Assembly: GCF_002906165.1 (NCBI RefSeq)
Contig: NZ_PPCN01000019.1
Coordinates: 1 to 64,000 of the forward strand
Direction of reading: 5' to 3'
Length of the DNA: 64,000 nucleotides
Origin: Roseibium marinum
GTDB taxonomy: Bacteria > Pseudomonadota > Alphaproteobacteria > Rhizobiales > Stappiaceae
Part shown: in pieces, positions 33,467-42,051 of the stretch
How positions within the stretch are numbered: the first letter of the stretch is position 1
Layout: each line of letters starts with the position of its first letter
Notes under the pieces: model-generated
The model's input: the letters and a program-made list of their open reading frames with translations, nothing else
The model's database searches: none
What the model was told of the DNA's origin: nothing
Translations under genes and position numbers: made by a program

Positions 33467-35410
33467 ATGGCCCACATCACAAAGATCGATACAGAAATCC
33501 CCCTTAAGGATGTCCGGCCCGAAACATCGCGGCTGCATCGGGCGCGGCTGGTGGTCTATCCGATCACGGCACTGGCCCTGCTGCTGGTGGCGAACCAGGT
33601 CTTTCTCCTGCGCATCGCAGGTTTTCAGCTCCCGTCGACGGGCTTCTACTATGCCCTGATCGGCATGTTCTTCGCCGTTCTCTTCCTCACCTTTCCGATG
33701 CGGCGGGCCGATGAGTTCCGGGTGCCGGTCTACGACTGGGTCTTTGCCGCTGTTTCGCTCGGCTCGGGGTTTTATTTCGCCTCGATCGCGGGGGACATCA
33801 TCAACCGGGGCTGGGATTTCTCGGCGCCGCCCCTGCCGACCCTGATCGCGCTCGCGCTGTTCCTGCTTGTTCTCGAGGGCTTGCGCCGCACAGGCGGGAC
33901 GGTGCTTTTCCTCATCTGCCTCGCCTTCGCGGCCTTTCCGACCTTCGCCGATCACATGCCTGGCCTCTTCTGGGGAAGCCAGTATACGCCGCGCGAGACG
34001 CTCTCGGCCTTCGTCATGGGTTCCGGTGCCATCGTCGGCGTGCCGGTTCAGGTGGTCAGCGAGCTGGTCATCGGCTACCTGCTCTTCGGCGCGGCCCTGA
34101 CCGTGACCGGCGGCGGCAGGTTCTTCATGGATTTTGCCTCGGCCCTGATGGGGCGCGCGCGCGGCGGACCGGCCAAGGTCTCGATCATATCCTCCGCGCT
34201 TTTCGGCTCTCTCTCCGGCTCGGTGGTCTCCAACGTCATTTCCACCGGCGCGTTCACCATTCCCACCATGAAGCGCTGCGGCTATCCGGCCCACTACGCC
34301 GGTGCGGTCGAAGCCTGTGCATCGACCGGGGGCTCGATCATGCCGCCGGTGATGGGCGCTGCCGGATTCATCATGGCTTCGTTCCTGAACGTGCCTTACG
34401 CCACCGTGGTCTCTGCGGCGATCCTGCCGGCCATCCTTTTCTACGCGGCGCTGCTCCTGCAGGTCGATGCCTATGCGGCCCGCAACGATCTCGCCGGCCT
34501 GCCGCAGGAAGACCTGCCCCGGCTCGGCCCCACCCTTCGCAAGGGCTGGCCCCATCTCGTCGGTGTGCTCATGCTGGTCGGGCTGATCCTGTTCGCCCAC
34601 ATGGAGCGCAGCGCACCGTTCTTCAGTGCCGGCTTCATGCTGGCGGTCGCCATCCTGCGCAAACCGGCGGCGTTCTGGTCAACCCTCACCGAAACGCTTT
34701 TGGAGACCGGGCGCAGTTCGGGCTATCTGTTCGGGATCCTGGCGGGCATCGGCCTGATCGTCGGCTCGCTCTCGATCACCGGCGTCGGCAGCGCGGTCTC
34801 GCGCGAACTGGTGTTCGCCGCTGGCGACAATCTCTATCTTCTGCTGGTGTTCGGTGCGATCACCAGCTTCGTGCTCGGCATGGGAATGACGGCCAGCGCC
34901 TGCTACATCTTCCTGGCGATCATCCTTGGGCCGGCCCTGACGCAACAGGGGCTCGACCTGGTGGCAAGCCATCTGTTCATCCTCTACTGGGGCATGCTCT
35001 CCTACATCACGCCGCCTGTGGCGCTCGCCGCGGTAGTCGCGGCGGGCATTGCCGGCAGCGGAAATCTGCGCACAGGCCTGCAGGCGATGCGGCTGGGGTC
35101 CGTGCTCTTCATCCTCCCCTTCGCCTTCGTGCTCAATCCCGCGCTGATCCTGCGGGGCGAACCTCTGGACGTGCTGATGTCCATCGGTACGGCCGGGATA
35201 TCCATCTGGCTGATTGCCTGCAGCTTCGAAGGATATCTGCACTTCGTCGGGCGCCTTGACCGGCTGCCGCGGCTGGTTCTCGGCGCAGCGGGGTTCACCC
35301 TCCTGATCCCGGAATCCCATACCGATCTCCTCGGCCTTGTCCTATTCGCTGCCGTGCTTGCCAATGCCATGATCCGCAAACGCATGCGGCCGGGCGCGGG
35401 GACGGTATGA
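33467..35410 (+). CDS. TRAP transporter fused permease (4TM-12TM)
   Basis: A 647-residue fusion of the small (DctQ-like) and large (DctM-like) TRAP subunits with many hydrophobic segments. It contains the DctM signatures SGSVVSNVISTGAFTIPTMK, EACASTGGSIMPPVMGAAGF and FVLGMGMTASACYIFLAI. It works with the TAXI receptor to import a carboxylate with Na+ or H+. The last codons overlap the enolase-superfamily gene (ATGA at 35407). A clear ribosome binding site is not visible. Confidence 0.92.
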   Translation: MAHITKIDTEIPLKDVRPETSRLHRARLVVYPITALALLLVANQVFLLRIAGFQLPSTGFYYALIGMFFAVLFLTFPMRRADEFRVPVYDWVFAAVSLGSGFYFASIAGDIINRGWDFSAPPLPTLIALALFLLVLEGLRRTGGTVLFLICLAFAAFPTFADHMPGLFWGSQYTPRETLSAFVMGSGAIVGVPVQVVSELVIGYLLFGAALTVTGGGRFFMDFASALMGRARGGPAKVSIISSALFGSLSGSVVSNVISTGAFTIPTMKRCGYPAHYAGAVEACASTGGSIMPPVMGAAGFIMASFLNVPYATVVSAAILPAILFYAALLLQVDAYAARNDLAGLPQEDLPRLGPTLRKGWPHLVGVLMLVGLILFAHMERSAPFFSAGFMLAVAILRKPAAFWSTLTETLLETGRSSGYLFGILAGIGLIVGSLSITGVGSAVSRELVFAAGDNLYLLLVFGAITSFVLGMGMTASACYIFLAIILGPALTQQGLDLVASHLFILYWGMLSYITPPVALAAVVAAGIAGSGNLRTGLQAMRLGSVLFILPFAFVLNPALILRGEPLDVLMSIGTAGISIWLIACSFEGYLHFVGRLDRLPRLVLGAAGFTLLIPESHTDLLGLVLFAAVLANAMIRKRMRPGAGTV

Positions 35411-36489
35411 AGATCGAGGCCTGGTCCGCGGCAGCCGTCCGTCACAGCAACCTCGACCCGCACTGGCATTACGCAGGCCGGGATGTTCCGGAACTTCCCG
35501 GCCTGCGCCTTGCCTTTCGATCCGGTCAGGTCGTGGGAGAGGGTTATGCCCCTTTCCTGCCGCATCTTGATGCAACGCCCGAGGCTCTCCAGAGTGCCGG
35601 ACGATCGATTGCAGGCGCACTGCTGGGGGCGGATCTTGCCGATCTCGACGGTTGCCTGGAACGGCTCGGTCCCTTTGCCAGAACCCGCAATGCCGCACGG
35701 TCGGCGGCGGAAATGGCCATGCTCGATCTCGCCGCCCGATCGGCGGACATATCCGTGGCGCAACTGCTTGGCGGCACTCCGAGGCCCCTGGAAGTGCTGC
35801 GCATCATTCCGGTCAAGCCTCCGGACCGAATGGCCGAGATAGCCGGATCGCTCGTTGCGAAGGGATATCGCGCCCTGAAACTCAAGGCGACAGGGAAGCT
35901 TGAAGAGGACGTGGCCCGTATCGCCGCGGTGCGCGCCGCCGCAGGGCCGGACGTAACCCTGACCGTGGATGCCAACCAGGCTTATGACGCGGACGGCGCA
36001 TCGCGGCTGGAGACGGCACTTCGCCCCTACGCCATCTGGTCGCTGGAGCAGCCCGTTTCCGCGCGGGACCGGTCGGCTCTTGCGCGGGTGAGAAAGACGT
36101 CGAAGGCTCGTATCGAGGCGGACGAAGGCCTGTTCGACCGTGAGGATCTGGAGACCCTGCTGGCGGCCGTCGGCGCCGATGGCATCAGCCTCAAGCTTGC
36201 ACGCTCAGGCGGGTTGCTGGCGTCGCGCGATATGGCGCTGAGGGCTGCCGGACAGAATGTCTACGCGCGCCTCGGCACGGCCTTCGGAGGTCCGCTCGTT
36301 ACTCTGGCGACGGCAACGCTCGCCGGCCTGTGTCCGGTGACCGGACCTGCGGAATGCGCCGAGTTCACGCATTTCGACGACCAAGAGCATGTCTGGCCCC
36401 TCATTCGCGACGGGTTTCTGATCGCGCCGGAGGGGTCCGGGTTCGGGCAGGAGCGTGTTGTTCCCTGGACCGCTCCCTGGAACGGGTGA
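35407..36489 (+). CDS. Enolase-superfamily enzyme (muconate-lactonizing type), second copy
   Basis: The 360-residue protein has the expected pattern: KLK at 158-160, metal ligands Asp188 (VDANQAY), Glu214 (LEQP) and Asp239 (EADEG), and Lys263 (SLKLARSGG). It would abstract an alpha proton of a carboxylate substrate. It is the last gene of the plus-strand operon, translationally coupled to the TRAP permease. Its counterpart in the divergent tct operon is only distantly similar, so the two may run consecutive or stereochemically different steps. It converges with the MarR gene, with 2 bp between them. Confidence 0.87.
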   Translation: MKIEAWSAAAVRHSNLDPHWHYAGRDVPELPGLRLAFRSGQVVGEGYAPFLPHLDATPEALQSAGRSIAGALLGADLADLDGCLERLGPFARTRNAARSAAEMAMLDLAARSADISVAQLLGGTPRPLEVLRIIPVKPPDRMAEIAGSLVAKGYRALKLKATGKLEEDVARIAAVRAAAGPDVTLTVDANQAYDADGASRLETALRPYAIWSLEQPVSARDRSALARVRKTSKARIEADEGLFDREDLETLLAAVGADGISLKLARSGGLLASRDMALRAAGQNVYARLGTAFGGPLVTLATATLAGLCPVTGPAECAEFTHFDDQEHVWPLIRDGFLIAPEGSGFGQERVVPWTAPWNG

Positions 36490-36491
36490 CG

Positions 36492-37037
36492 TCAGAGAAT
36501 CTCCGTCTCGAAAATTGTCGCCGGCGGCGGCGGACGCCGTGCCTGGCGCTCCCCCTTCAGCTCTCTCAGATAGGTCAGCGATCCGACCGTTACCTTTTCC
36601 ATCAGGCGCATCAGCTCACAACGCTCCTCCGTACTCAGCTCCGACAGCATCTGGCGGTTTCTCTCGCGGGAGGCGGACAGGACGTCGGCGACGAGCTTGC
36701 GGCCCTTCGGGGCAAGCCTCAGGTTCACGCTGCGCTTGTCCTCCGGATTGATTTCGCGCTCGATGTAGCCCTGCTCCTCGAGAGCCGAAACCGTCCGGCT
36801 CATCTGGCTTTTCTGGACACCGGCCCTTTTGGCCAGGGTATGCAGCGGGGTGACACCGAGAAAATCCAGTACCGCCATGGCCCTCCAGTCATGCATGTTG
36901 ATGCCGAAACGCGGTTTGATATCAAGGAGGGCGATGCGCGAAGAGAGACCGGACAGCCGTTGCAGATTGTAGGAGAAAAGATATCTGATGTCGTCGTCAT
37001 CACGGCCGATGCCGTCGATACTTCTGTGTGCCGCCAC
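36492..37037 (-). CDS. MarR-family transcriptional regulator
   Basis: The 181-residue protein has a winged helix-turn-helix core: FGINMHDWRAMAVLDFLG, THTL-type helix HTLAKRAGVQKSQMSRTVSA, and the wing EREINPEDKRSVNLRLAPKG. MarR proteins near acyl-CoA operons usually repress until a CoA thioester or the free acid binds. It probably controls the two divergent operons at 21.6-36.5 kb through the palindrome at 25720-25744. Confidence 0.9.
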   Translation of the reverse strand: MAAHRSIDGIGRDDDDIRYLFSYNLQRLSGLSSRIALLDIKPRFGINMHDWRAMAVLDFLGVTPLHTLAKRAGVQKSQMSRTVSALEEQGYIEREINPEDKRSVNLRLAPKGRKLVADVLSASRERNRQMLSELSTEERCELMRLMEKVTVGSLTYLRELKGERQARRPPPPATIFETEIL

Positions 37038-37054
37038 TTCGACCTCCCAGCAGA

Positions 37055-37095
37055 CTGAAACAAAATCGTCAACATTGTAATCTAATTCGTTTCAG
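37055..37095. promoter_or_regulatory. Inverted repeat in front of the MarR gene
   Basis: CTGAAAC (37055-37061) and GTTTCAG (37089-37095) flank CGTCAACATTGTAATCTAATTC. The inner TCAACA matches the half-site of the palindrome at 25720. This suggests autoregulation, but the spacing differs. Confidence 0.4.
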
Positions 37096-37166
37096 ATGCA
37101 AGAAAGAGACACATAGCGAACGGCACGTCGCATTGATTTTCGTTCAAATCCGACTCGCGAGCCCTT

Positions 37167-37344
37167 GGGGGTGCTCTGGTCCCCGAAAACTGGCCCGTTT
37201 TTGACTGGAGTTTCCCGCATCAAGATCCCGGCTGGGAGAAGGAGCGGAAGTGATGAAGGCATCGAAGTTTTCTGAGACCAGAGCACACCCAATCCCAGTT
37301 AATCCCGGAAACCCCGTATGTGCCAGGTGTTCTTGCGCGTTGCA
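37167..37344. repeat. Dispersed copy of the hairpin repeat (unit C type)
   Basis: Positions 37291-37344 match 15233-15286 at roughly 83 percent (shared core AATCCCGGAAAC and CTTGCGCGTT). To its left, GTGCTCTGGT (37171-37180) and GAAAAC (37185-37190) pair with ACCAGAGCAC (37277-37286) and GTTTTC (37267-37272), forming a long stem. The whole 37038-37460 interval has no supported gene apart from promoters. Confidence 0.7.
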
Positions 37345-37424
37345 CATGGAGAGGAAATCCCAGCTGGCGAGATCGAAACATCATACGTCCGGCGAGCATC
37401 GTCACTTGTCACGCACCGCATGAA

Positions 37425-37439
37425 TTGGTAACTACCAGA
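37425..37439. promoter_or_regulatory. Candidate GntR operator upstream of the regulator gene
   Basis: TTGGTAACTACCAG contains the inverted repeat TGGT/ACCA and lies 22 bp before the GntR start; ACCAGTTA follows at about 37453-37460. GntR/UTRA (NagR/DasR-like) regulators bind TGGTnnnnACCA-type sites, so autoregulation is likely. Confidence 0.45.
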
Positions 37440-37460
37440 TTGCCATGATTAGGACCAGTT

Positions 37461-38240
37461 ATGCGTGATTTCGCCGATCTTTATCTGTATCTGATCAAAC
37501 ATATGGAAAGCTCCAACCAGAGCGAGCCTCTGTATCGCAGGCTTTCAGCTGCCCTTTCCGACGCCTTGAAATCGGGCATTCTGTCCGCATCGGCCCATCT
37601 GCCCAGCGAGAGGAAATTGTCTGATAAACTCGATCTGAGCAGGGTGACGGTGCGCCGGGCGCTGGATGAACTTCAGGCAGACGGGTTCCTGCAAAGGCGG
37701 CAAGGCGCGAGAACGTCGGTGACACCGCGCCTGGAAAAACCACTCTCAGTCCTGACCGGATTTTCCGAAGAATTGCAGGCAAGGGGACTGGAACCCGGTC
37801 AGCGATGGATTTCGCGTAAAACCGTCAACCCGACACCGACAGAGTCAATGGCGTTGGGCCTGCCACCCACGGAACCGATCGTTCGCCTCGTCCGGGTGCG
37901 CCTGGCGGATGGCGTTCCGATCGCGGTCGAGCGCGCCGCCGTTCCAAAGATGTTTCTGCCCGATGGCAACATGGTATCCCTGTCATTATATGCGGCGCTT
38001 GCCTCGGCTGGCGCAGCGCCAGCGCGCGGAATTCAAAGAATCCGGGCGGGGATCATGACGAAACTGGACGCGGAGCTTCTGGAGGCGGAGCCCGGCACCC
38101 CTCTCCTGATTGTCGAACGGCGCTGCTTTCTCGACGACGGCCGGCCCGTGGAATTCACCGAGACCCGCTACAATGGCGAACGCTACGATTTCTCCGCCGA
38201 GCTTCTGACCCCGGGCACGGTACATACCAGTTATAATTAA
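37461..38240 (+). CDS. GntR-family (HutC/UTRA) transcriptional regulator
   Basis: The 259-residue protein has an N-terminal winged helix (PLYRRLSAALSDALKSGIL, LPSERKLSDKLDLSRVTVRR, QADGFLQRRQGARTSV). A C-terminal UTRA ligand domain follows (LTGFSEELQARGLEPG, VERRCFLDDGRPVEFTETRY). UTRA regulators of amino-sugar operons sense phosphorylated sugars such as GlcN-6-P or GlcNAc-6-P. AGGA precedes the ATG at 37461; an in-frame ATG at 37503 has no site. It heads the amino-sugar operon. Confidence 0.9.
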   Translation: MRDFADLYLYLIKHMESSNQSEPLYRRLSAALSDALKSGILSASAHLPSERKLSDKLDLSRVTVRRALDELQADGFLQRRQGARTSVTPRLEKPLSVLTGFSEELQARGLEPGQRWISRKTVNPTPTESMALGLPPTEPIVRLVRVRLADGVPIAVERAAVPKMFLPDGNMVSLSLYAALASAGAAPARGIQRIRAGIMTKLDAELLEAEPGTPLLIVERRCFLDDGRPVEFTETRYNGERYDFSAELLTPGTVHTSYN

Positions 38241-38265
38241 ATTGCTTTCTGGTATTGCACTGGTA
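38225..38265. promoter_or_regulatory. Candidate operator/promoter for the amino-sugar operon
   Basis: TACCAG (38225-38230) is followed by CTGGTA at 38249-38254 and a direct repeat CTGGTA at 38260-38265, around an A/T-rich stretch. It sits between the regulator stop and the epimerase gene and shares the TGGTA half-site with 37425-37439. Confidence 0.5.
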
Positions 38266-38296
38266 TTGACTCTTCTCATCAAAAGAGGAGATCAGC

Positions 38297-38983
38297 GTGT
38301 CGTCAATTCTGGAGCAGTTACGTGGCGGCCTGATCGTCTCCTGCCAGCCTGTTATCGGTGGCCCGCTCGATCGCCCCGAAATAACGGCGGCATTCGCTCT
38401 GGCCGCGCTGGACGGTGGAGCGCGCGGTTTGCGTATCGAAGGGGTCGAGAACCTCAAGGCCGTCCGCGCGGTCACCAAAGCACCGGTTATCGGATTGATC
38501 AAACAAGACCTGGCAGACAGTCCGGTTCGGATTACCCCTTTCGCCAGACAGGCAAATGCGCTCATCGAGGCAGGTGCGGACATCGTTGCCTTTGATGCGA
38601 CCGACAGGGTTCGGCCTGAGCCCATTTCCAGCCTGATCGCGGCAATCAATACCGCCGGGGCGCTGGCAATGGCCGATTGCTCCAGTGTCGAGGACGGCGA
38701 ACGGGCAGCGGAGCTTGGCTGCGAACTGCTCGGATCGACAATGTCCGGCTATCTCGGCGGGCCCATTCCCGATGGCCCGGATCTGGAACTCGTCGCCGCC
38801 CTTTCCAGATGCGGACGGTTCACTGTCGCGGAAGGCCGCTATCAGCGCCCCGCGGAAGCTGTTCAGGCCCAAAAAAACGGTGCCGATGCAGTCGTCGTCG
38901 GATCGGCGATTTCGCGGCCGGAACATATCACCTCCTGGTTCGCGGATGCCCTGACCGGCCATGCGAAAACAGGTGAGCGCTGA
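38297..38983 (+). CDS. nanE: N-acetylmannosamine-6-phosphate 2-epimerase (NanE-like)
   Basis: The 228-residue TIM barrel resembles NanE, which converts ManNAc-6-P to GlcNAc-6-P. Motifs are GGLIVSCQP with PLDRPE, GARGLRIEGVENLKAVR, VIGLIKQD, ADIVAFDATDR, MADCSSVEDG, and a phosphate-binding end with ADAVVVGSAISRPEHIT. It begins the operon after the GntR gene and overlaps the kinase start (TGATG). Confidence 0.88.
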   Translation: MSSILEQLRGGLIVSCQPVIGGPLDRPEITAAFALAALDGGARGLRIEGVENLKAVRAVTKAPVIGLIKQDLADSPVRITPFARQANALIEAGADIVAFDATDRVRPEPISSLIAAINTAGALAMADCSSVEDGERAAELGCELLGSTMSGYLGGPIPDGPDLELVAALSRCGRFTVAEGRYQRPAEAVQAQKNGADAVVVGSAISRPEHITSWFADALTGHAKTGER

Positions 38984-39837
38984 TGTCTCCGACGCTGGCC
39001 ATCGATATCGGCGGCACCAAGATCCTTGCCGCGCTCGTTCAGGGGGAAGAGGTGCTGGCATCTGAAACGGTGGCGACTTCGCGCTCCGGCGGACCCGATG
39101 ACTGGCTCGCACAGGTCGCCGAGTTGGCCGGCGGGTGGCGCGGCAGCTATGAGCGCTGCGGTGTGACGGTCACGGGCGCGGTCCACGACGGCTTCTGGTC
39201 CGCGATGAACCCCGGGACGCTCAATATTCCGGACAGATACCCGCTGGCAAAACAGATTGCCTCGATCTTCCAGGTCCCGGCCACCCTATGCAACGATGCC
39301 CAGGCGGCTGCTTGGGGCGAATACTGTTTCGGCGCCGGAAACCGCGAAGACACTGTCTTTTTGACCATCTCGACGGGAATTGGCGGTGGTGCTGTCGTCA
39401 ACGGCAAGCTGTTGCAGGGCCGGTCGGGCATTTGTGGTCATTTCGGTCTTTTGCTGTCCGACAGCGAAACGCTGCTGGAGGACACTGCATCGGGTAGCTG
39501 GATTGCAGCAGAGGCTGGCCGGCGCGGTCAATCCGGGCAGGCGCCCGAGGTTTTCGCCGCGGCGGCAAGAGGCGAAACCTGGGCGGACGAACTGATCACT
39601 GAATCGGCAAGCCACATCGCCAGATTGTGCCACAACCTGCAGCTGATTTTCGACCCTGCCGTTATCGTAATCGGCGGGGGCATGGGTTTGGCTCCTGGGT
39701 ATCTCCCAAGGGTGCAAACCAAACTCAAGACACTGCCTGCCCGTGTTTCATCGACCCTTGCCCGTGCGGCGTTGGGGGCGAACGCAGGCGTCTTGGGAAT
39801 TGCCGCACTCGCACCCCAAGGGAGAACAGACAAATGA
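38983..39837 (+). CDS. ROK-family sugar kinase (N-acetylmannosamine kinase type)
   Basis: The 284-residue protein has the ATP-binding start AIDIGGTKILAAL, a catalytic-Asp region (CNDAQAAAWGEYCFG), TISTGIGGGAVVNGKLLQG and a glycine-rich adenosine motif (VIVIGGGMGLAPGY). The zinc motif CxCGxxGCxE of many ROK proteins is missing. Next to NanE it most likely phosphorylates ManNAc to ManNAc-6-P (NanK role). Other hexosamines are possible. It is coupled to both neighbours by overlapping starts. Confidence 0.85.
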   Translation: MSPTLAIDIGGTKILAALVQGEEVLASETVATSRSGGPDDWLAQVAELAGGWRGSYERCGVTVTGAVHDGFWSAMNPGTLNIPDRYPLAKQIASIFQVPATLCNDAQAAAWGEYCFGAGNREDTVFLTISTGIGGGAVVNGKLLQGRSGICGHFGLLLSDSETLLEDTASGSWIAAEAGRRGQSGQAPEVFAAAARGETWADELITESASHIARLCHNLQLIFDPAVIVIGGGMGLAPGYLPRVQTKLKTLPARVSSTLARAALGANAGVLGIAALAPQGRTDK

Positions 39838-41135
39838 TGCTATCGCGCAAATTCTTGTGCTCGACCGCACTCGCAGTGCTGCTTACAGGCACAGCAAGTG
39901 CGGAAGTGACCGTACTCGGATGGCCCGGCGGGCCGGAAGAAGCAGCCCTTCGTGCTGTCACTGAAATCTACAATGCCAAGACTGATCTCGCGCAAGAGGA
40001 CAAGGTCGAGCTCTTGTTCACCTCACGCGATGGCTTTTTCGACAAGCTCCAGGTGGATTTGGCGGCTGGCAGCACGGCCTTCGACGCGAACCTCATCGCG
40101 ACCTACTCGATCGGGCGCTACGCACCCTTTCTGGAGCCGATCACCTTATCGGACGAGGCCGGGTCGGTCTTTGGCGACACTGTTCTCTCGACCATGCAGT
40201 TTGACGGCGCGCAATATGGCGTACCGACTGACCTTTCGCTTCATTTCCTCTACTTCCGCAAGGATCTGATCGACGCTTTGATGGCGGATGATACGGCCAA
40301 GTCGCTCTATGGAGATATCTCCGAAAAATACCTTGGCGAGCGGTTGGCGCCGAAAAACCCGGAAGAGTGGACCTGGCGGGATTTCGCCGCCAACGCGCTC
40401 TATTTCAGCCAGTCGGTCAACCCTGACAGCCCGACCCGCTACGGCACCGTCATTCAGATGAAGAACCTGCTCTTCAACATGATGGTCTTCCATTCGCTGC
40501 CGCGCAGCTATGGCGCGAACTGGATGGATGACGACGGCAACATCACGGTGGATTCCGAGGCCTATCGGACCGCGCTTGAGTTGGCGAAGATGCTTTACGA
40601 TGCGGGCGCAACTCCGCCGGATTCGACATCATATGAATATGCCGAAGCAAATGCGGCCTACTCTGCCGGGCAGGTTGCGGCGATGGTTCAATGGAATGCC
40701 GCGGCCAGCGATCTGGTCGCCGCTCAACCGGAGACCGTCACACAGGCACCACCAACGGGTCCGGATGGACGGTTTACCCACATTCACGGTCTGGGTCTGG
40801 GTCTGAACGCGGCAGCCGAAAACAAGGAGGGCGCCAGGGCGTTTCTTCAATGGCTTTCCACGCAAGAGGCGGCCCTTGCCTATGCGCGCTCCGGCGGGGC
40901 ACCCGGCCTGGCGACCGCCACCGCGGAAAAACTGGCGGATGAGCGACCGGACCTCGTGCAGGTGGGTGACTATGCCTCCAACTACGGTTTTGTCATGAAC
41001 GGCGGCACGTCCGAAAATGCGCTTTCGGTCTATGAAGCGCAGGCCAAGGAGTTTACCGGCTACTGGGCGGGCACACAAAGCCTCGATGACGCGATGAGCA
41101 ACATTTCGGCGTCCATGACCGAGCTCTTGAAATAA
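39834..41135 (+). CDS. ABC transporter sugar-binding protein
   Basis: The 433-residue extracellular solute-binding protein (family 1/MalE type) has the signal peptide MMLSRKFLCSTALAVLLTGT, cut near ASAEV. Typical stretches include YGVPTDLSLHFLYFRKDLID and ARAFLQWLSTQEAALAYARSGG. GGGAG lies before the ATGATG at 39834. It delivers an (amino) sugar to the two permeases that follow. A stem-loop follows the stop. Confidence 0.9.
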   Translation: MMLSRKFLCSTALAVLLTGTASAEVTVLGWPGGPEEAALRAVTEIYNAKTDLAQEDKVELLFTSRDGFFDKLQVDLAAGSTAFDANLIATYSIGRYAPFLEPITLSDEAGSVFGDTVLSTMQFDGAQYGVPTDLSLHFLYFRKDLIDALMADDTAKSLYGDISEKYLGERLAPKNPEEWTWRDFAANALYFSQSVNPDSPTRYGTVIQMKNLLFNMMVFHSLPRSYGANWMDDDGNITVDSEAYRTALELAKMLYDAGATPPDSTSYEYAEANAAYSAGQVAAMVQWNAAASDLVAAQPETVTQAPPTGPDGRFTHIHGLGLGLNAAAENKEGARAFLQWLSTQEAALAYARSGGAPGLATATAEKLADERPDLVQVGDYASNYGFVMNGGTSENALSVYEAQAKEFTGYWAGTQSLDDAMSNISASMTELLK

Positions 41136-41141
41136 GAAAAC

Positions 41142-41170
41142 CGGGCCGGCCGGCGTTCCCGGCCGGCCCG
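41142..41170. other. GC-rich stem-loop after the binding-protein gene
   Basis: CGGGCCGGCCGG (41142-41153) and CCGGCCGGCCCG (41159-41170) form a 12-bp stem with a 5-nt loop, 6 bp after the stop. It probably protects the binding-protein mRNA or reduces readthrough into the permeases. Confidence 0.7.
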
Positions 41171-41187
41171 AATTGAAGGAAATCACC

Positions 41188-42051
41188 ATGCGCCTTCTGC
41201 CAAGCCAGGAAAATGCCATTCTTGCCAGTCCGATGGTTTTGTTCCTGCTGGCGCTGCTGGGGTTTCCTGTTGTCCTGAGCATCATCTACGGATTTTCCGA
41301 AGCCAGCTTCCAGTCCCTGATGTCCCCAAAGCTCATAGGGATTGCGAATTTCCAGCTCGTTCTCCAGGATTCCGCCTTTTGGGACGCGGCCTGGTTTTCC
41401 CTGCGTTTTGGTGTCATCACCGCGCTGCTTGAATGCGTGCTCGGTCTTTTTCTCGCGGTCTACCTGGCGCCTCTCATTAGAGAAAACGGCTGGATGGTGG
41501 CCGTGCTCATCATTCCCATGATCGTCGCACCGGCAATGATCGGGCTGATGTATCGGCTTGTTCTGCATGAATTCGCAGGCCCGGTTCCCTATTATTTCTA
41601 TGAATGGCTTGGATGGTCGCCGTCATTCTTGAGCACCGGGATGGTTTTTCAAACCATTGTGGTTGCCGAAACCCTGCAATGGACGCCCTTTGCCTTTCTG
41701 CTCTTTCTGACGGCGTATCAGGCGATCCCGCAAGACATCCGCGAAGCCGCTGCTGTTGACGGCACCCGTCCCTGGCGCATGTTCTGGAAGATCGAGCTTC
41801 CGCAAATGCTGCCGACGCTTTTTGTCGCGGGATTCATCCGCTTCATCGACGGATTTCGGGTGTTCGACAACATCTACACACTGGTGGGCGCCGGTCCGGG
41901 AGGGTCGACGACATCGATGTCCATCTACATCTACGAGACGTTCCTGCGGCGGGGCGAAATCGGCAAGGCCATGGCGGCCGCGATCCTGTTGTTTGTGGTG
42001 GCGTTCGCGATACTTGCCCTGGGCCAGAGCCTGATGAGGAAGAGACGATGA
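41188..42051 (+). CDS. ABC transporter permease (MalF/UgpA type)
   Basis: A 287-residue inner-membrane protein with six hydrophobic segments. The EAA loop reads DIREAAAVDGTRPWRMFWKIELPQ. AAGGA is spaced for the ATG at 41188. It overlaps the second permease gene by ATGA and pairs with it. Confidence 0.9.
   Translation: MRLLPSQENAILASPMVLFLLALLGFPVVLSIIYGFSEASFQSLMSPKLIGIANFQLVLQDSAFWDAAWFSLRFGVITALLECVLGLFLAVYLAPLIRENGWMVAVLIIPMIVAPAMIGLMYRLVLHEFAGPVPYYFYEWLGWSPSFLSTGMVFQTIVVAETLQWTPFAFLLFLTAYQAIPQDIREAAAVDGTRPWRMFWKIELPQMLPTLFVAGFIRFIDGFRVFDNIYTLVGAGPGGSTTSMSIYIYETFLRRGEIGKAMAAAILLFVVAFAILALGQSLMRKRR

Noticed and set aside
32161..33480. 439-codon minus-strand frame opposite the TAXI receptor
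   Set aside because: It is a shadow frame; the plus strand has a Tat leader and TAXI motifs.
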